Assembly (NCBI GenBank): GCA_030532135.1
Contig: JAUNLT010000004.1
Location: forward strand, 1-64,000
DNA from: Lagierella massiliensis
GTDB taxonomy: Bacteria; Bacillota; Clostridia; Tissierellales; Peptoniphilaceae
Length of the DNA stretch: 64,000 bases
Direction of reading: 5' to 3'
This document shows, piece after piece, positions 1 to 8,348 of this stretch; the first letter of the stretch is position 1; each line of letters starts with the position of its first letter. The translations under genes and the position numbers were made by a program. The notes beneath the pieces were generated by a model, which was given only the letters and a program-made list of their open reading frames with translations, had not been told where the DNA came from and made no database searches.

Positions 1-115
1 TTTTTTTATTTGAATATTTTCCTTAATGTTAAAAATCTTAAAACTTAAAATTTTGCACTTTTAGTTAAAGTATATATATTATTTGCTGTAAAAATATTAA
101 AAATATTTCTTATTT

Positions 116-160
116 ACACCTTCTAATTAGGATTAATAAAGTAATTAGAAGGTGTTTTTT
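116..160 (+). terminator. Rho-independent terminator of an upstream gene
   Basis: A perfect 14-bp inverted repeat (116-129 with 142-155, arm beginning ACACCTTCTAATTA) with a 12-nt loop is followed by a run of six T. It most likely ends a + strand gene lying before the window, because no gene is visible in 1-115. Confidence 0.8.
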
Positions 161-603
161 ATTGAATATTTTCTTTTTAGAAAGTTCTAATATGGTAATT
201 AAAGTAAACTACATACAAATATATAGTTAATCTCAAATAGATGATATAGATTTTTTATAGAATATGAAAAGGTATTCTTAATTAAAATAAATCTAGTTTT
301 CAATTTTCATAAAAAATAATATAAATTAATTTAGAAGTTAAAATTCTTAGGTTATTAAATAAAATGACGGTTTATTAATATTAATTTTTGGATTTCAAGA
401 TCAAAAAAGTTTTTTTAATTGTCGTTATATCTTTATAAATCAATGTTTATACATATCAAAATTAAAAAGTTTTTATAATGTTGTAACAATGACACTATTG
501 ATTATTAAACTGTTGTATCAACAACTTTAATTTTTGATCTTTAATGATAAACTTTAAGTAAGGTAAATCATCTAGAAAAAGGTTTACCTAAGAGGTGAAA
601 AAC
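161..603 (+). other. AT-rich leader of the grd operon, no gene seen
   Basis: About 440 bases without a credible ORF. Two related inverted repeats are present: TTGTAACAA at 481-489 and GTTGTATCAACAAC at 512-525. A small stem (AGGTAAA at 561-567 with TTTACCT at 583-589) lies just before the grdX ribosome binding site. No confident sigma-70 or sigma-54 promoter and no known riboswitch consensus was recognised. The grdX promoter and operators presumably lie here (inference). Confidence 0.4.
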
Positions 604-987
604 ATGGAGATAATAACTGTAACTAATAACAAAAAAATTGAAGATAGCTCTAATGTGGTTAGAGTATTTGGAGATTATAGAGATGTTCTAATAAAAACAA
701 GAGATTTGGTGTATTTAGGTCATGAACTTATTTCATATCCTCTAAATGCTAGTATTAAAATGTTTTTCTCTCCAATAAAGTCTATTCTTATTTCTTCTAA
801 GAGGGATTTTATTTCAGAAGATTCTGTGATGTTAATAGAAGAAAGTATTATGAAATATGATTTAACATTGGGTCAAAGAAAACCTGAATTTAGACATGAG
901 AAAGACTATGAATTACTTGATTTTGAACTTTATAAGTCCTCACTAGAGGAAGCTTCTAGGTTTAATTCTATAAGAAAGGGTGAATAG
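604..987 (+). CDS. grdX: GrdX family protein
   Basis: A small protein (127 aa) matching the GrdX family by length, by position as first gene of a reductase operon, and by general sequence character (for example RVFGDYRDVLI near the N-terminus). GrdX proteins are encoded at the head of glycine/sarcosine/betaine reductase loci; their biochemical role is not established. A GTG at 595 in the same frame is possible, but AGAGGTGA at 591-598 fits better as the ribosome binding site for ATG 604. No signal peptide or membrane segment is seen, so it is probably cytoplasmic. The stop codon lies immediately before the TTG start of grdE, so the two are almost certainly co-transcribed and perhaps translationally coupled. 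Confidence 0.8.
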   Translation: MEIITVTNNKKIEDSSNVVRVFGDYRDVLIKTRDLVYLGHELISYPLNASIKMFFSPIKSILISSKRDFISEDSVMLIEESIMKYDLTLGQRKPEFRHEKDYELLDFELYKSSLEEASRFNSIRKGE

Positions 988-988
988 G

Positions 989-2278
989 TTGAAGCTTGAA
1001 TTGCGTAAAGTAGAGATAAAAGACATCCAGTTTGGCGATGAGACAATTGTAAAAGATAAAGTATTGTATATCGCTAAAGATGATTTTATCGAAGAAATGA
1101 AAAAAGTTTCTGGAGTTAAGGATATTAAAGTTGACTTAGCTAGACCAGGAGAAAAAAAGAGGATAATTCCTGTAAAGGACGTTATCGAGCCAAGATTTAC
1201 TGTTGAAGGAACAGGAGGATTCCCTGGAGTTACTACTGATGTAGGTCCTTGTGGAGATGGTATTGTCAATGTATTAGATCAAACAGCAGTTGTAACCATT
1301 GGTGATATTGTTGGATTCCAAGAAGGTGTAATTGATATGTGGGGCGAGGGTGCTAAGTGGACTCCGTTTTCTAAAACAATGAATATAGTTGTAGACATAA
1401 CACCTATTGAGGGATTAAATCCACATGAACACGAAGAAACTTGTAGAATAGTTGGTCTTAAAGCTTCCGAATATATAGGCTCTGCTTCTAAAAATGTTGA
1501 TGAGTTTAAAGAAGTAGAAACTTTCGAAATGGGAGATAATGTTGAAGAAACAAATAAATATCCAGATCTTCCTAAAGTTGTTTACGTTGAGATGTTAATA
1601 TCTCAAGGTCTACTTCACTCTGGTTATATTTATGGTGTGGACTCTGCACATATCTTACCGACTTTAATACATCCAAATGAGGAGTTGGACAATGCAGTAA
1701 TTTCTGGTAACTGTGTAGCTGCATGTGACAAGATTACAACTTATCAACATCAAAATAATAATGTGATTCGTGAATTATATAATAAACATGGAAAAGAAAT
1801 TAACTTCCTAGGTGTAGTATTAACGCCTGAAATGACTACTTTAAATGGAAAATTTGTATCTTGTGACTATACTGCTAAACTTTGCAAGATGGTTGGAGCA
1901 AATGGTGTAATCATATCTGAAGAAGGTTATGGAAATCCCGATTCAGACTTAGTTATGATTTGTTCTAGACTTGAAAAACAAGGTATTAAAACTGTACTTA
2001 TAACTGACGAATGTTCTGGATGGGATGGAACAAGTCAGCCTCTAACTGATACTGCTAAAGAAGCTGTTGCCGTTATTTCAACAGGTAATGTAAGTCATAT
2101 AGTTGAGCTTGAAAAGGCAGATGAAGTTTTAGGAGATCCTGAAGCTATTGCTAACCTTGCTGGAGGTTGGGCAGGGGCTTATGATCCTGAAACAGGAATA
2201 ATGAAATGTGAATTGAATGCCGTAATCGGAGCTACTTCTGAGATAGGTTATCACAATGCAACCTGTAAACTATATTAG
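989..2278 (+). CDS. grdE: Glycine/sarcosine/betaine reductase component B, alpha/beta precursor (GrdE/GrdG/GrdI family)
   Basis: Proprotein of the substrate-binding component B of a Grd reductase, 429 aa, usual for the family. Family members are cleaved internally to two subunits, the new N-terminus becoming a pyruvoyl group that binds the amino acid as a Schiff base. The expected processing site is visible as SGNCVAACDK, with the cleavage Cys at residue 242 counted from TTG 989, followed by the conserved ITTYQHQNN. I chose TTG 989 over an in-frame GTG at 980 because AAAGGGTG (974-981) is correctly spaced only for the TTG. It starts one base after the grdX stop and ends nine bases before grdB. 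Whether the substrate is glycine, sarcosine or betaine cannot be read from the sequence; grdE is used in the generic sense. Confidence 0.9.
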   Translation: MKLELRKVEIKDIQFGDETIVKDKVLYIAKDDFIEEMKKVSGVKDIKVDLARPGEKKRIIPVKDVIEPRFTVEGTGGFPGVTTDVGPCGDGIVNVLDQTAVVTIGDIVGFQEGVIDMWGEGAKWTPFSKTMNIVVDITPIEGLNPHEHEETCRIVGLKASEYIGSASKNVDEFKEVETFEMGDNVEETNKYPDLPKVVYVEMLISQGLLHSGYIYGVDSAHILPTLIHPNEELDNAVISGNCVAACDKITTYQHQNNNVIRELYNKHGKEINFLGVVLTPEMTTLNGKFVSCDYTAKLCKMVGANGVIISEEGYGNPDSDLVMICSRLEKQGIKTVLITDECSGWDGTSQPLTDTAKEAVAVISTGNVSHIVELEKADEVLGDPEAIANLAGGWAGAYDPETGIMKCELNAVIGATSEIGYHNATCKLY

Positions 2279-2287
2279 GAGGAGAAG

Positions 2288-3577
2288 ATGAGTAAAAAAG
2301 TAATATATTATATAAATCAATTCTTCGGACAAATCGGTGGGGAAGAAATGGCCCATATAGCTCCTGAGTATAGAGAAGGTGGCGTAGGTCCTTCCGATGC
2401 TTTTTCAAAAAAAGCTGAAGGAATTGAATTAATTGGAACGATTATTTGTGGAGATAATTATTTTAATGAAAACAATGAAGAAACTTTAGAATTTCTTGAA
2501 AATATTTATAAAGAACACAAACCTGACTTAGTTGTTGCTGGACCAGCATTTAATGCAGGAAGATATGGTGTTGCTTGTGCAGGGGTATGTAAATTCTTCA
2601 ATGAAAAAGGAGTTACATGTGTTTCTGGTATGTATGAAGAAAATCCAGGTTTGGATGAAGCTAAGAAATATGCTTATACTATCCCAACTGGCAATTCTGC
2701 AGCATCCATGAGAAAGGCTATGCCTGAAATGGTCAAATTAGTTAATAAATTAGCTAAAGACGAAGAATTAGATCCTTCAGTTGATGGTTATTTCCCTCAA
2801 GGTCAAAGACGTACTATCTTGGTAGAAAAAATAGGATCCCAAAGAGCAATCGAAATGTTGATGAAGAGATTAAACGGCGAAGAATTTGAAACAGAACTTC
2901 CAATGCCTGTATTCGATTCTGTGGAACCTGCTGAAAATATTAAGGATCTTTCTAAAGCTACGATAGCTCTAGTAACTTCTGGCGGTATTGTACCTAATGG
3001 AAATCCTGATAAAATTCAATCTGCATCTGCACAAAAATGGGGTAGATACGATGTATCTGGTAGAGAAAACCTAGGAGAAGATTACTATACAATTCATGGA
3101 GGATATGACCCTGTATATGCTAATGAAAAGCCTGATAGAGTAGCTCCTTTAGATATGTTATTTAAACTAAAGGAAGAAGGAGTTATAGGAGATGTGTATA
3201 AATATTTTTATACTACTACAGGCACTGGAACAGCGGTTGCAAATGCAATTAGATTTGGAAAAGAAATTGGACAAGAACTTAAAGATGCAGGTGTTGATGG
3301 AGTAATATTAACGTCTACTTGAGGTACTTGTACACGTTGCGGTGCAACAATGGTAAAAGAAATTGAAAGATTAGGTATTCCGATTGTTCATATGGCTACT
3401 ATTACAACTATTTCTCAATCAGTAGGTGCAAATAGAATAGTTCCAACAGTTGCAATACCTCACCCTGTAGGAAATCCTGATTTAGGCGAAAAAGAAGACT
3501 CTTTTAGACATGAAATGGTAGAAAGAGCTGTTAATTCACTAGCTACAGAAATAAAGGAAAGCAAAATCTTTAAATAA
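2288..3577 (+). CDS. grdB: Selenoprotein subunit of reductase component B (GrdB/GrdF/GrdH family), in-frame UGA = selenocysteine
   Basis: Catalytic selenoprotein of component B. It attacks the pyruvoyl-bound substrate and passes a carboxymethyl group to selenoprotein A. The frame is interrupted only by TGA at 3320-3322 (residue 345) and continues to TAA at 3575-3577, giving 429 aa, the family length. The context TST-U-GTCTRCGA is the family's U-x2-C-x2-C site, and the sequence on both sides is conserved in style, so this is recoding and not a frameshift or pseudogene. A hairpin directly after the UGA (3336-3348) could be the SECIS element. Start ATG 2288 has AGGAGGAG upstream. Partners: grdX and grdE upstream, a symporter downstream. 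No grdA, grdC, grdD, trxA or trxB is in the window, and selA/B/C/D must be elsewhere. An automatic caller would split this gene into 344- and 75-residue pieces. Confidence 0.95.
3336..3348 (+). promoter_or_regulatory. Candidate bacterial SECIS hairpin
   Basis: GTTGC-GGT-GCAAC forms a 5-bp stem starting 13 bases after the UGA at 3320-3322, with G residues and GU in the apical loop. Bacterial SECIS elements are small stem-loops placed just downstream of the UGA with a GU in the loop that SelB binds. The position and loop fit. The assignment as SECIS is inference, because clostridial SECIS elements are poorly conserved. Confidence 0.55.
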
Positions 3578-3582
3578 ACAAT

Positions 3583-3604
3583 AAGCAGAGCCTAGGCTCT
3601 GCTT
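3583..3604 (+). terminator. Hairpin after grdB, weak terminator or processing site
   Basis: A perfect palindrome (AAGCAGAGCCT then AGGCTCTGCTT) lies six bases after the grdB stop. Only a short GAGTTT follows, so it may be an attenuating or RNA-stabilising hairpin that sets the level of the downstream transporter rather than a full terminator. Confidence 0.5.
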
Positions 3605-3660
3605 GAGTTTAGAAGGATCATGTCAAAATATTGACAAAGAAAATTAAAAAGGAGGACGTT

Positions 3661-5001
3661 ATGAGTAATGAGAGTAGAAGCAGTTGGAATAGTAGATTTG
3701 GTTATATTATGGCTGCCGCGGGTTTCTCCATAGGACTAGGTAATATTTGGAGATTTCCATATCTTGTTGGTACGAATGGTGGTGGAGCGTTTGTTCTATT
3801 ATATATTATAATCTGTATTTTAATAGGAATTCCTCTATTTTATATGGAGGTAACTTTAGGTAGAAAAGCAAAAGCAAGTCCTATTTTAGGCATGAGAAAA
3901 TTAACTAAAAAAGGAAGTCCATGGGTAAGTTTTGGATGGCTTGGAGTTTTAAGTGCTTTTTTTATTCTTACCTACTACATTCAAATTATGGGATGGATTT
4001 TAGCTTATTTAATTAAAATGGTTACAGGGGAAATGAAAGGATTTGCTCCAGAACAATATGTAGATAAATTTAACGAATTGTTACTTAATCCTGGAGCATT
4101 AGTAATATATACTTTAATATGTGTAGTAATAATAGCTATTATATCAGCAAAGGATTTAAGCTCTGGACTTGAAAGAGCGTGTTCAGTAATGATGCCGGCA
4201 CTATTTATAATGTTGATAATTGTGGCTATAAGATCTATTACATTACCTGGAGCAATGGAGGGTGTTAAGTGGTATCTGAATGTAGATTTTTCGCTTATAA
4301 CACCAAAGACTTTTTTAATAGCCTTAGGACAATGCTTTTTTTCTGTTGGAATAGCTAGTGGAGGGGCTTTTGTATACGGTTCATATTTAAAGAAAGATTC
4401 TAATATACCATCCGATGGGCTTATGGTAATAGGGTTTGATACTCTTGCTGCTTTAATAGCAGGATTTGCAATATTTCCAGCTGTTTTTGCACTAGGGTTA
4501 CAACCTGATTCTGGATCAAATTTACTATTTATAACCATGAGTAATGTTTTTATGAATATGCCTTTTGGATCAGTATTTGGAGTATTGTTTTTCTTACTAA
4601 TGTTCTTTGCTGCTTTATCATCAGCATTAGGATATTTAGAACCAGTGAGTTCTTCTTTTAGCGAATTGTTAAATACATCAAGAGCAAAAGGAGTTATATA
4701 TGCATTAACAACTATATTTTTAGTTGGACTATTTACTATTTTTGGACATAATATATTGAATAATGTAAAAATTACTGGAAGAAATCTATTTGATTTCGCA
4801 GATTTTCTATCTGGTAATATTCTTATGCCTCTTGGTGCTATTGTGCTTATACTATATACATTATTTAAGTGGAAATTTGAGAACTTCAAAAATGATATAG
4901 ATGAAGGCGCCACATCTTTTAAACTACCTAGAGCAATAAAATATATTGCTTATGTACTTCCTATAATTTTAATTATAATATTTGTTACAGGATTAATTTA
5001 A
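3661..5001 (+). CDS. Sodium:neurotransmitter symporter (SNF/NSS, LeuT-like) family transporter
   Basis: Na+-coupled amino acid or amine importer in the cytoplasmic membrane, 446 aa with 11-12 predicted hydrophobic segments. The family hallmark around TM1 is visible at residues 25-34 (GLGNIWRFPY), followed by VGTNGGGAF. This is the unwound TM1 region that binds Na+ and substrate in LeuT. An upstream TTG (3631) lacks a ribosome binding site, while ATG 3661 has AAGGAGGAC. It follows grdB by 83 bases on the same strand, so it probably imports the substrate reduced by the Grd system (glycine or an N-methylated glycine; inference). It ends at a strong terminator. Confidence 0.9.
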   Translation: MSNESRSSWNSRFGYIMAAAGFSIGLGNIWRFPYLVGTNGGGAFVLLYIIICILIGIPLFYMEVTLGRKAKASPILGMRKLTKKGSPWVSFGWLGVLSAFFILTYYIQIMGWILAYLIKMVTGEMKGFAPEQYVDKFNELLLNPGALVIYTLICVVIIAIISAKDLSSGLERACSVMMPALFIMLIIVAIRSITLPGAMEGVKWYLNVDFSLITPKTFLIALGQCFFSVGIASGGAFVYGSYLKKDSNIPSDGLMVIGFDTLAALIAGFAIFPAVFALGLQPDSGSNLLFITMSNVFMNMPFGSVFGVLFFLLMFFAALSSALGYLEPVSSSFSELLNTSRAKGVIYALTTIFLVGLFTIFGHNILNNVKITGRNLFDFADFLSGNILMPLGAIVLILYTLFKWKFENFKNDIDEGATSFKLPRAIKYIAYVLPIILIIIFVTGLI

Positions 5002-5009
5002 ATTAGGAT

Positions 5010-5066
5010 ACTATAGATAATACTCAAAACTTAAATAGAGTTCTTGGGTATTATCTATAGTTTTTT
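5010..5066 (+). terminator. Rho-independent terminator after the symporter
   Basis: An 18-nt inverted repeat (5010-5027 with 5044-5061, arm starting ACTATAGATAATACTC) with one G-T pair is followed by T6. It ends the grd-transporter unit. Confidence 0.85.
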
Positions 5067-5174
5067 CTTGTGGTAAATATCTGTATGTTGTAAAATAGAA
5101 ATTAGAGATTTTATAAAGATTTAACAATATCGATATTAAGTCTTTTTAATTTTACAAATATTTAACTTATAGAA

Positions 5175-5888
5175 ATGAGGTTTTGTAAAATCATGATCTG
5201 GAATGAAGATATTTTATCCAGGCCTTTGTTCAAGAATATATCCACTGAGTCTTTAGCTAAGCTTTTAAGAACTAATTCCAAAAGAAAACATTATGAATCT
5301 AATGAGGTCATTTTTAGAAAAGGCGAAAATATAAAGTACTTTTGCATTATAGAAAGAGGATTGTTAAAAACTTCTGAATACACAAATAGGGGGAAGGAAA
5401 TGAGTTCTTCTTATTTTTATTATGAAAAAAACTTAGGTACAGATTACCCATTTGCAATCGATGCATTTCCATTTTATTTAATTTATGGAGGCACAGGCAA
5501 ACATACTATGGATATATATGCTGTAAAAAGTACAACTCTTATTAAAATACCTATTGAGGAATTCAAACCTATTATAGAATCCGATTCTATTTTTATGTTA
5601 AACGTCTTAAATTTTGTATCCCAATTTGCATGTTATGGTCAAATAATGCTAAGAGCTGTTGAATATCGAAGAATTGAAGAAAGACTAGCATATTGGATGT
5701 TGAATGTGAACGAATCTAGAAAAAATATTTATATACCTTATTCTCAAGAAGTATTAGCTGAGATGCTTCATGTAAATAGAAGTAGTTTAAATCAGGAACT
5801 TGGTAGGTTAAGGGAGCAAGGACTAATTGATATTTATAAAAGAAAAATAACAATAAAAAACTTGGACTATTTTATAGACTTAATATAG
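5175..5888 (+). CDS. Crp/Fnr family transcriptional regulator
   Basis: Cytoplasmic DNA-binding regulator of about 237 aa. The N-terminal half is a cyclic-nucleotide-binding-like beta-barrel (for example VIFRKGENIKYFCIIERGLL). The C-terminal part is a winged helix-turn-helix (YSQEVLAEMLHVNRSSLNQE then LGRLREQGLI). No N-terminal four-Cys cluster is seen, so it is not a classical Fe-S FNR. Start is uncertain: ATG 5175 has no clear ribosome binding site, while ATG 5193 has GAGG at 5177-5180 but with a long spacing. It is a single-gene unit between the grd operon terminator and the phosphate transporter and could control either (inference). A 12-bp palindrome, AATATCGATATT at 5126-5137, in its leader is a candidate autoregulatory site. 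Confidence 0.88.
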   Translation: MRFCKIMIWNEDILSRPLFKNISTESLAKLLRTNSKRKHYESNEVIFRKGENIKYFCIIERGLLKTSEYTNRGKEMSSSYFYYEKNLGTDYPFAIDAFPFYLIYGGTGKHTMDIYAVKSTTLIKIPIEEFKPIIESDSIFMLNVLNFVSQFACYGQIMLRAVEYRRIEERLAYWMLNVNESRKNIYIPYSQEVLAEMLHVNRSSLNQELGRLREQGLIDIYKRKITIKNLDYFIDLI

Positions 5889-5967
5889 ATTTAAACTATA
5901 ATTACATATTATTTACATGAACTTGATTATATTATAAAATCAAGAGGAATATATTAAAGGAGAAATT

Positions 5968-7020
5968 ATGACAATTACATTTTCAAACTTTTTATCAGAA
6001 TTGACTGTAAATTTGCCATTATTGATTACTGCCATACTTACTATGGCAGTAATCTTTGTCAACGGTTGGACCGATGCGCCTAATGCAATTGCAACCATGG
6101 TATCCACTCGTGCAATGAATGTGGACAGAGCTATTATAATGGCTGCAATTTTCAATTTTTTTGGAGTATTGGTCATGACCCTTATCAATGCTAATGTTGC
6201 AGAAACTTTATATAATATGGTTGATTTTGGAGATGATGCATCCAAGGCTTTAGTAGGTCTTAGTGCAGCTTTATTTGCAATTGTACTCTGGGCTACAGCA
6301 GCGTGGTATTTTGGGATACCTACATCAGAGTCTCATGCTCTAATAGCTGGAATATCTGGGGCTGCAATTGCAATTCAAGGTTCACTTGAAGGGATAAATG
6401 GATCAGAGTGGATAAAGGTAATTTATGGTTTATTTATGTCTACTTTGTTGGGATTTGGATTAGGATACATAGTTGTTGTACTAGTTAAATATATTTTTAA
6501 TAAAATAGATCGTAGAAAGACTTTAGACTTTTTTCAAAATGGTCAGATATTTGGAGGTGCAGCCATGGCTTTTATGCATGGGGCACAAGATGGCCAAAAA
6601 TTCATGGGTGTTTTTTTATTGGGTATATTTTTATCAAAGGGACAAGCACATGTAAGTAATTTCCAAATTCCAATATGGTTAATGATATTATGTTCACTTT
6701 TAATGGGGATTGGTACTTCTATTGGAGGGAAAAAGATAATTAAATCAGTTGGTATGGACATGGTTAAAATGGAAAAATATGAGGGATTTTCTGCTGATGT
6801 TGGTGCTGCTATTTGTCTTTTGATCTCTTCTTTAAGGGGCATACCTGTAAGTACAACTCACGTAAAAACCACTGCCATAATGGGAGTAGGTGCATCTAAG
6901 AGAATTAGAAATGTCAATTGGGAAGTCGTAAAAGAAATGATATTAACATGGGTTTTAACATTTCCTGGTTGTGGTTTAATAGGCTTTATAATGGCTAGAA
7001 TATTTATGAAATTATTTTAA
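5968..7020 (+). CDS. PiT family inorganic phosphate transporter
   Basis: Low-affinity ion-coupled phosphate permease of the cytoplasmic membrane, 350 aa with about ten hydrophobic segments. The two PiT signature copies are present: NGWTDAPNAIATMVSTRA near residue 32 and FGGAAMAFMHGAQDGQKFMG near residue 193. Start ATG 5968 has AAAGGAGAA upstream. The next gene is a PhoU-like protein nine bases downstream, the usual partner of bacterial PiT permeases. Some PiT proteins also carry metal-phosphate complexes or sulfate; phosphate is the best guess. Confidence 0.92.
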   Translation: MTITFSNFLSELTVNLPLLITAILTMAVIFVNGWTDAPNAIATMVSTRAMNVDRAIIMAAIFNFFGVLVMTLINANVAETLYNMVDFGDDASKALVGLSAALFAIVLWATAAWYFGIPTSESHALIAGISGAAIAIQGSLEGINGSEWIKVIYGLFMSTLLGFGLGYIVVVLVKYIFNKIDRRKTLDFFQNGQIFGGAAMAFMHGAQDGQKFMGVFLLGIFLSKGQAHVSNFQIPIWLMILCSLLMGIGTSIGGKKIIKSVGMDMVKMEKYEGFSADVGAAICLLISSLRGIPVSTTHVKTTAIMGVGASKRIRNVNWEVVKEMILTWVLTFPGCGLIGFIMARIFMKLF

Positions 7021-7029
7021 GGAGAAGCT

Positions 7030-7641
7030 ATGTCTGTTTACAATTATTTTGACGGTTTTGTTAATATGTCTGAAAAGGCGAAAGAATGTGGAGAGTATTT
7101 AACCCAATCCATAAAATCATATGATAAAAATCTTTTAGAAAAAAATGCTATTGAAATTCATAAAATTGAGCATGAAAGTGATTTAATTAAACATGATATT
7201 ATGGAAAATTTAGTTAAAGAATTTCTTCCTCCAATTGAAAGAGAGGACATAACAAACATTATTCATTATCTAGATAATGTGGTTGATAATATTGAAGATG
7301 TTTTATTAAAAATTTATGTACTTAATGTTGATTCTATAACAGAAGAAGCTATTGAGTTTTGTGAATTAATCAACAAATGTGTAGATATGTTAAATAAGTG
7401 TATTATAGAGTTTCCAAATTTCAAAAGATCTAAAGATTTAAAAAAATATATAATTGAAGTTAATTCAATTGAAGAAAAAGCTGATATACTATATATTAAA
7501 GTAATGAGAGATCTTTACAAAAATGCCAATGCAGACTATATTATCAGATGGGGAAAGATTTACGAATTAATGGAAAAATGTATGGATTCATGTGAAATTG
7601 TTGCTGATGAATTAGAAGTAGTAATGTTAAAGAACTTATAG
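7030..7641 (+). CDS. DUF47 family PhoU-like protein (PiT partner)
   Basis: 203-residue, all-helical cytoplasmic protein of the DUF47/PhoU-like family, thought to regulate its companion PiT permease. Visible features are the helix-rich composition and acidic metal-binding type repeats such as [15 protein letters not shown] (residues about 44-58) and [18 protein letters not shown]-like helices in the second half, a symmetrical two-bundle layout. It starts nine bases after pit with AAGGAGAAG as ribosome binding site and ends eight bases before the transaldolase, so pit, this gene and the transaldolase form one unit. Confidence 0.85.
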   Translation: MSVYNYFDGFVNMSEKAKECGEYLTQSIKSYDKNLLEKNAIEIHKIEHESDLIKHDIMENLVKEFLPPIEREDITNIIHYLDNVVDNIEDVLLKIYVLNVDSITEEAIEFCELINKCVDMLNKCIIEFPNFKRSKDLKKYIIEVNSIEEKADILYIKVMRDLYKNANADYIIRWGKIYELMEKCMDSCEIVADELEVVMLKNL

Positions 7642-7649
7642 GAGAAGAT

Positions 7650-8297
7650 ATGAAATTTTTTATTGATACTGCAAATATTGACGAAATTAAAGAAGTTGCT
7701 TCTTGGGGAATAGTAGATGGTGTTACAACTAATCCATCACTAATTGCAAAAGAAGGAAGAGTTTTTAAAGATGTAATAAAGGAAATAACAGAGATTGTTA
7801 ATGGACCAATTTCTGCAGAAGTTGTAAGTCTTGAATGTGAAGGAATGCTTGAGGAAGCAAGAGATCTTGTTAAAATTCACGAAAACATAGTAATAAAACT
7901 TCCAATGACTAAAGAAGGTCTTAAGGCTTGTAAAAAGCTTACCGATGAGGGAATAAAAACAAATGTAACTTTAGTTTTCTCTGCCTCTCAAGCTCTTATG
8001 GCAGCAAAGGCAGGCGCAACATATGTTAGCCCATTCTTAGGTAGACTTGATGACATAAGCTCTGATGGAATGATTTTAATAGAAGATATAGTTGAGATAT
8101 TTGACAACTATAATATTGAGACAGAAATAATATGTGCATCTGTTAGACACCCTATTCACTTAGTAAACTGTGCAAAAGCAGGAGCTGATATAGCGACTAT
8201 ACCTTATAAAGTATTTGGTCAAATGCTTAATCACCCACTTACAGATATAGGTATAGAAAGATTTTTAAAAGATTGGGAAAGTGTAAAAGATTTATAA
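7650..8297 (+). CDS. fsa: Small transaldolase / fructose-6-phosphate aldolase-like (TalC/MipB subfamily)
   Basis: Class I aldolase of the short transaldolase subfamily, 215 aa, expected to be a decameric TIM barrel in the cytoplasm. Motifs seen: [10 protein letters not shown] at the N-terminus, [13 protein letters not shown], and the Schiff-base lysine K83 in VIKLPMT. In organisms with transketolase (present here at 46240) it normally completes the non-oxidative pentose phosphate pathway. The alternative activity, F6P cleavage, cannot be excluded. Start ATG 7650 has AGGAGA upstream. It is last in the pit unit and is followed by a terminator hairpin. Confidence 0.9.
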   Translation: MKFFIDTANIDEIKEVASWGIVDGVTTNPSLIAKEGRVFKDVIKEITEIVNGPISAEVVSLECEGMLEEARDLVKIHENIVIKLPMTKEGLKACKKLTDEGIKTNVTLVFSASQALMAAKAGATYVSPFLGRLDDISSDGMILIEDIVEIFDNYNIETEIICASVRHPIHLVNCAKAGADIATIPYKVFGQMLNHPLTDIGIERFLKDWESVKDL

Positions 8298-8326
8298 ATA
8301 TCTGCCAATTGGCGGATATTTATTTT
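8296..8326 (+). terminator. Terminator between transaldolase and rho
   Basis: Inverted repeat AAATATCTGCC-AATT-GGCGGATATTT at 8296-8321 followed by ATTTTT. Confidence 0.7.
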
Positions 8327-8348
8327 TAATCCGTATTGGAGGAAAAAT

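Noticed and set aside
943-1269. 108-codon minus-strand ORF over grdX/grdE
   Set aside because: Antisense shadow of grdE with Ser/Pro-rich composition and no ribosome binding site.
3320-3322. TGA as a true stop, making grdB a broken gene
   Set aside because: The frame continues without a shift to a natural stop, both parts match the family, the codon is at the known Sec site, and a hairpin follows.
4005-4913. 302-codon minus-strand ORF inside the symporter gene
   Set aside because: It is the antisense shadow of a hydrophobic gene. It has no ribosome binding site and no protein family, while the + strand frame is a clear symporter.
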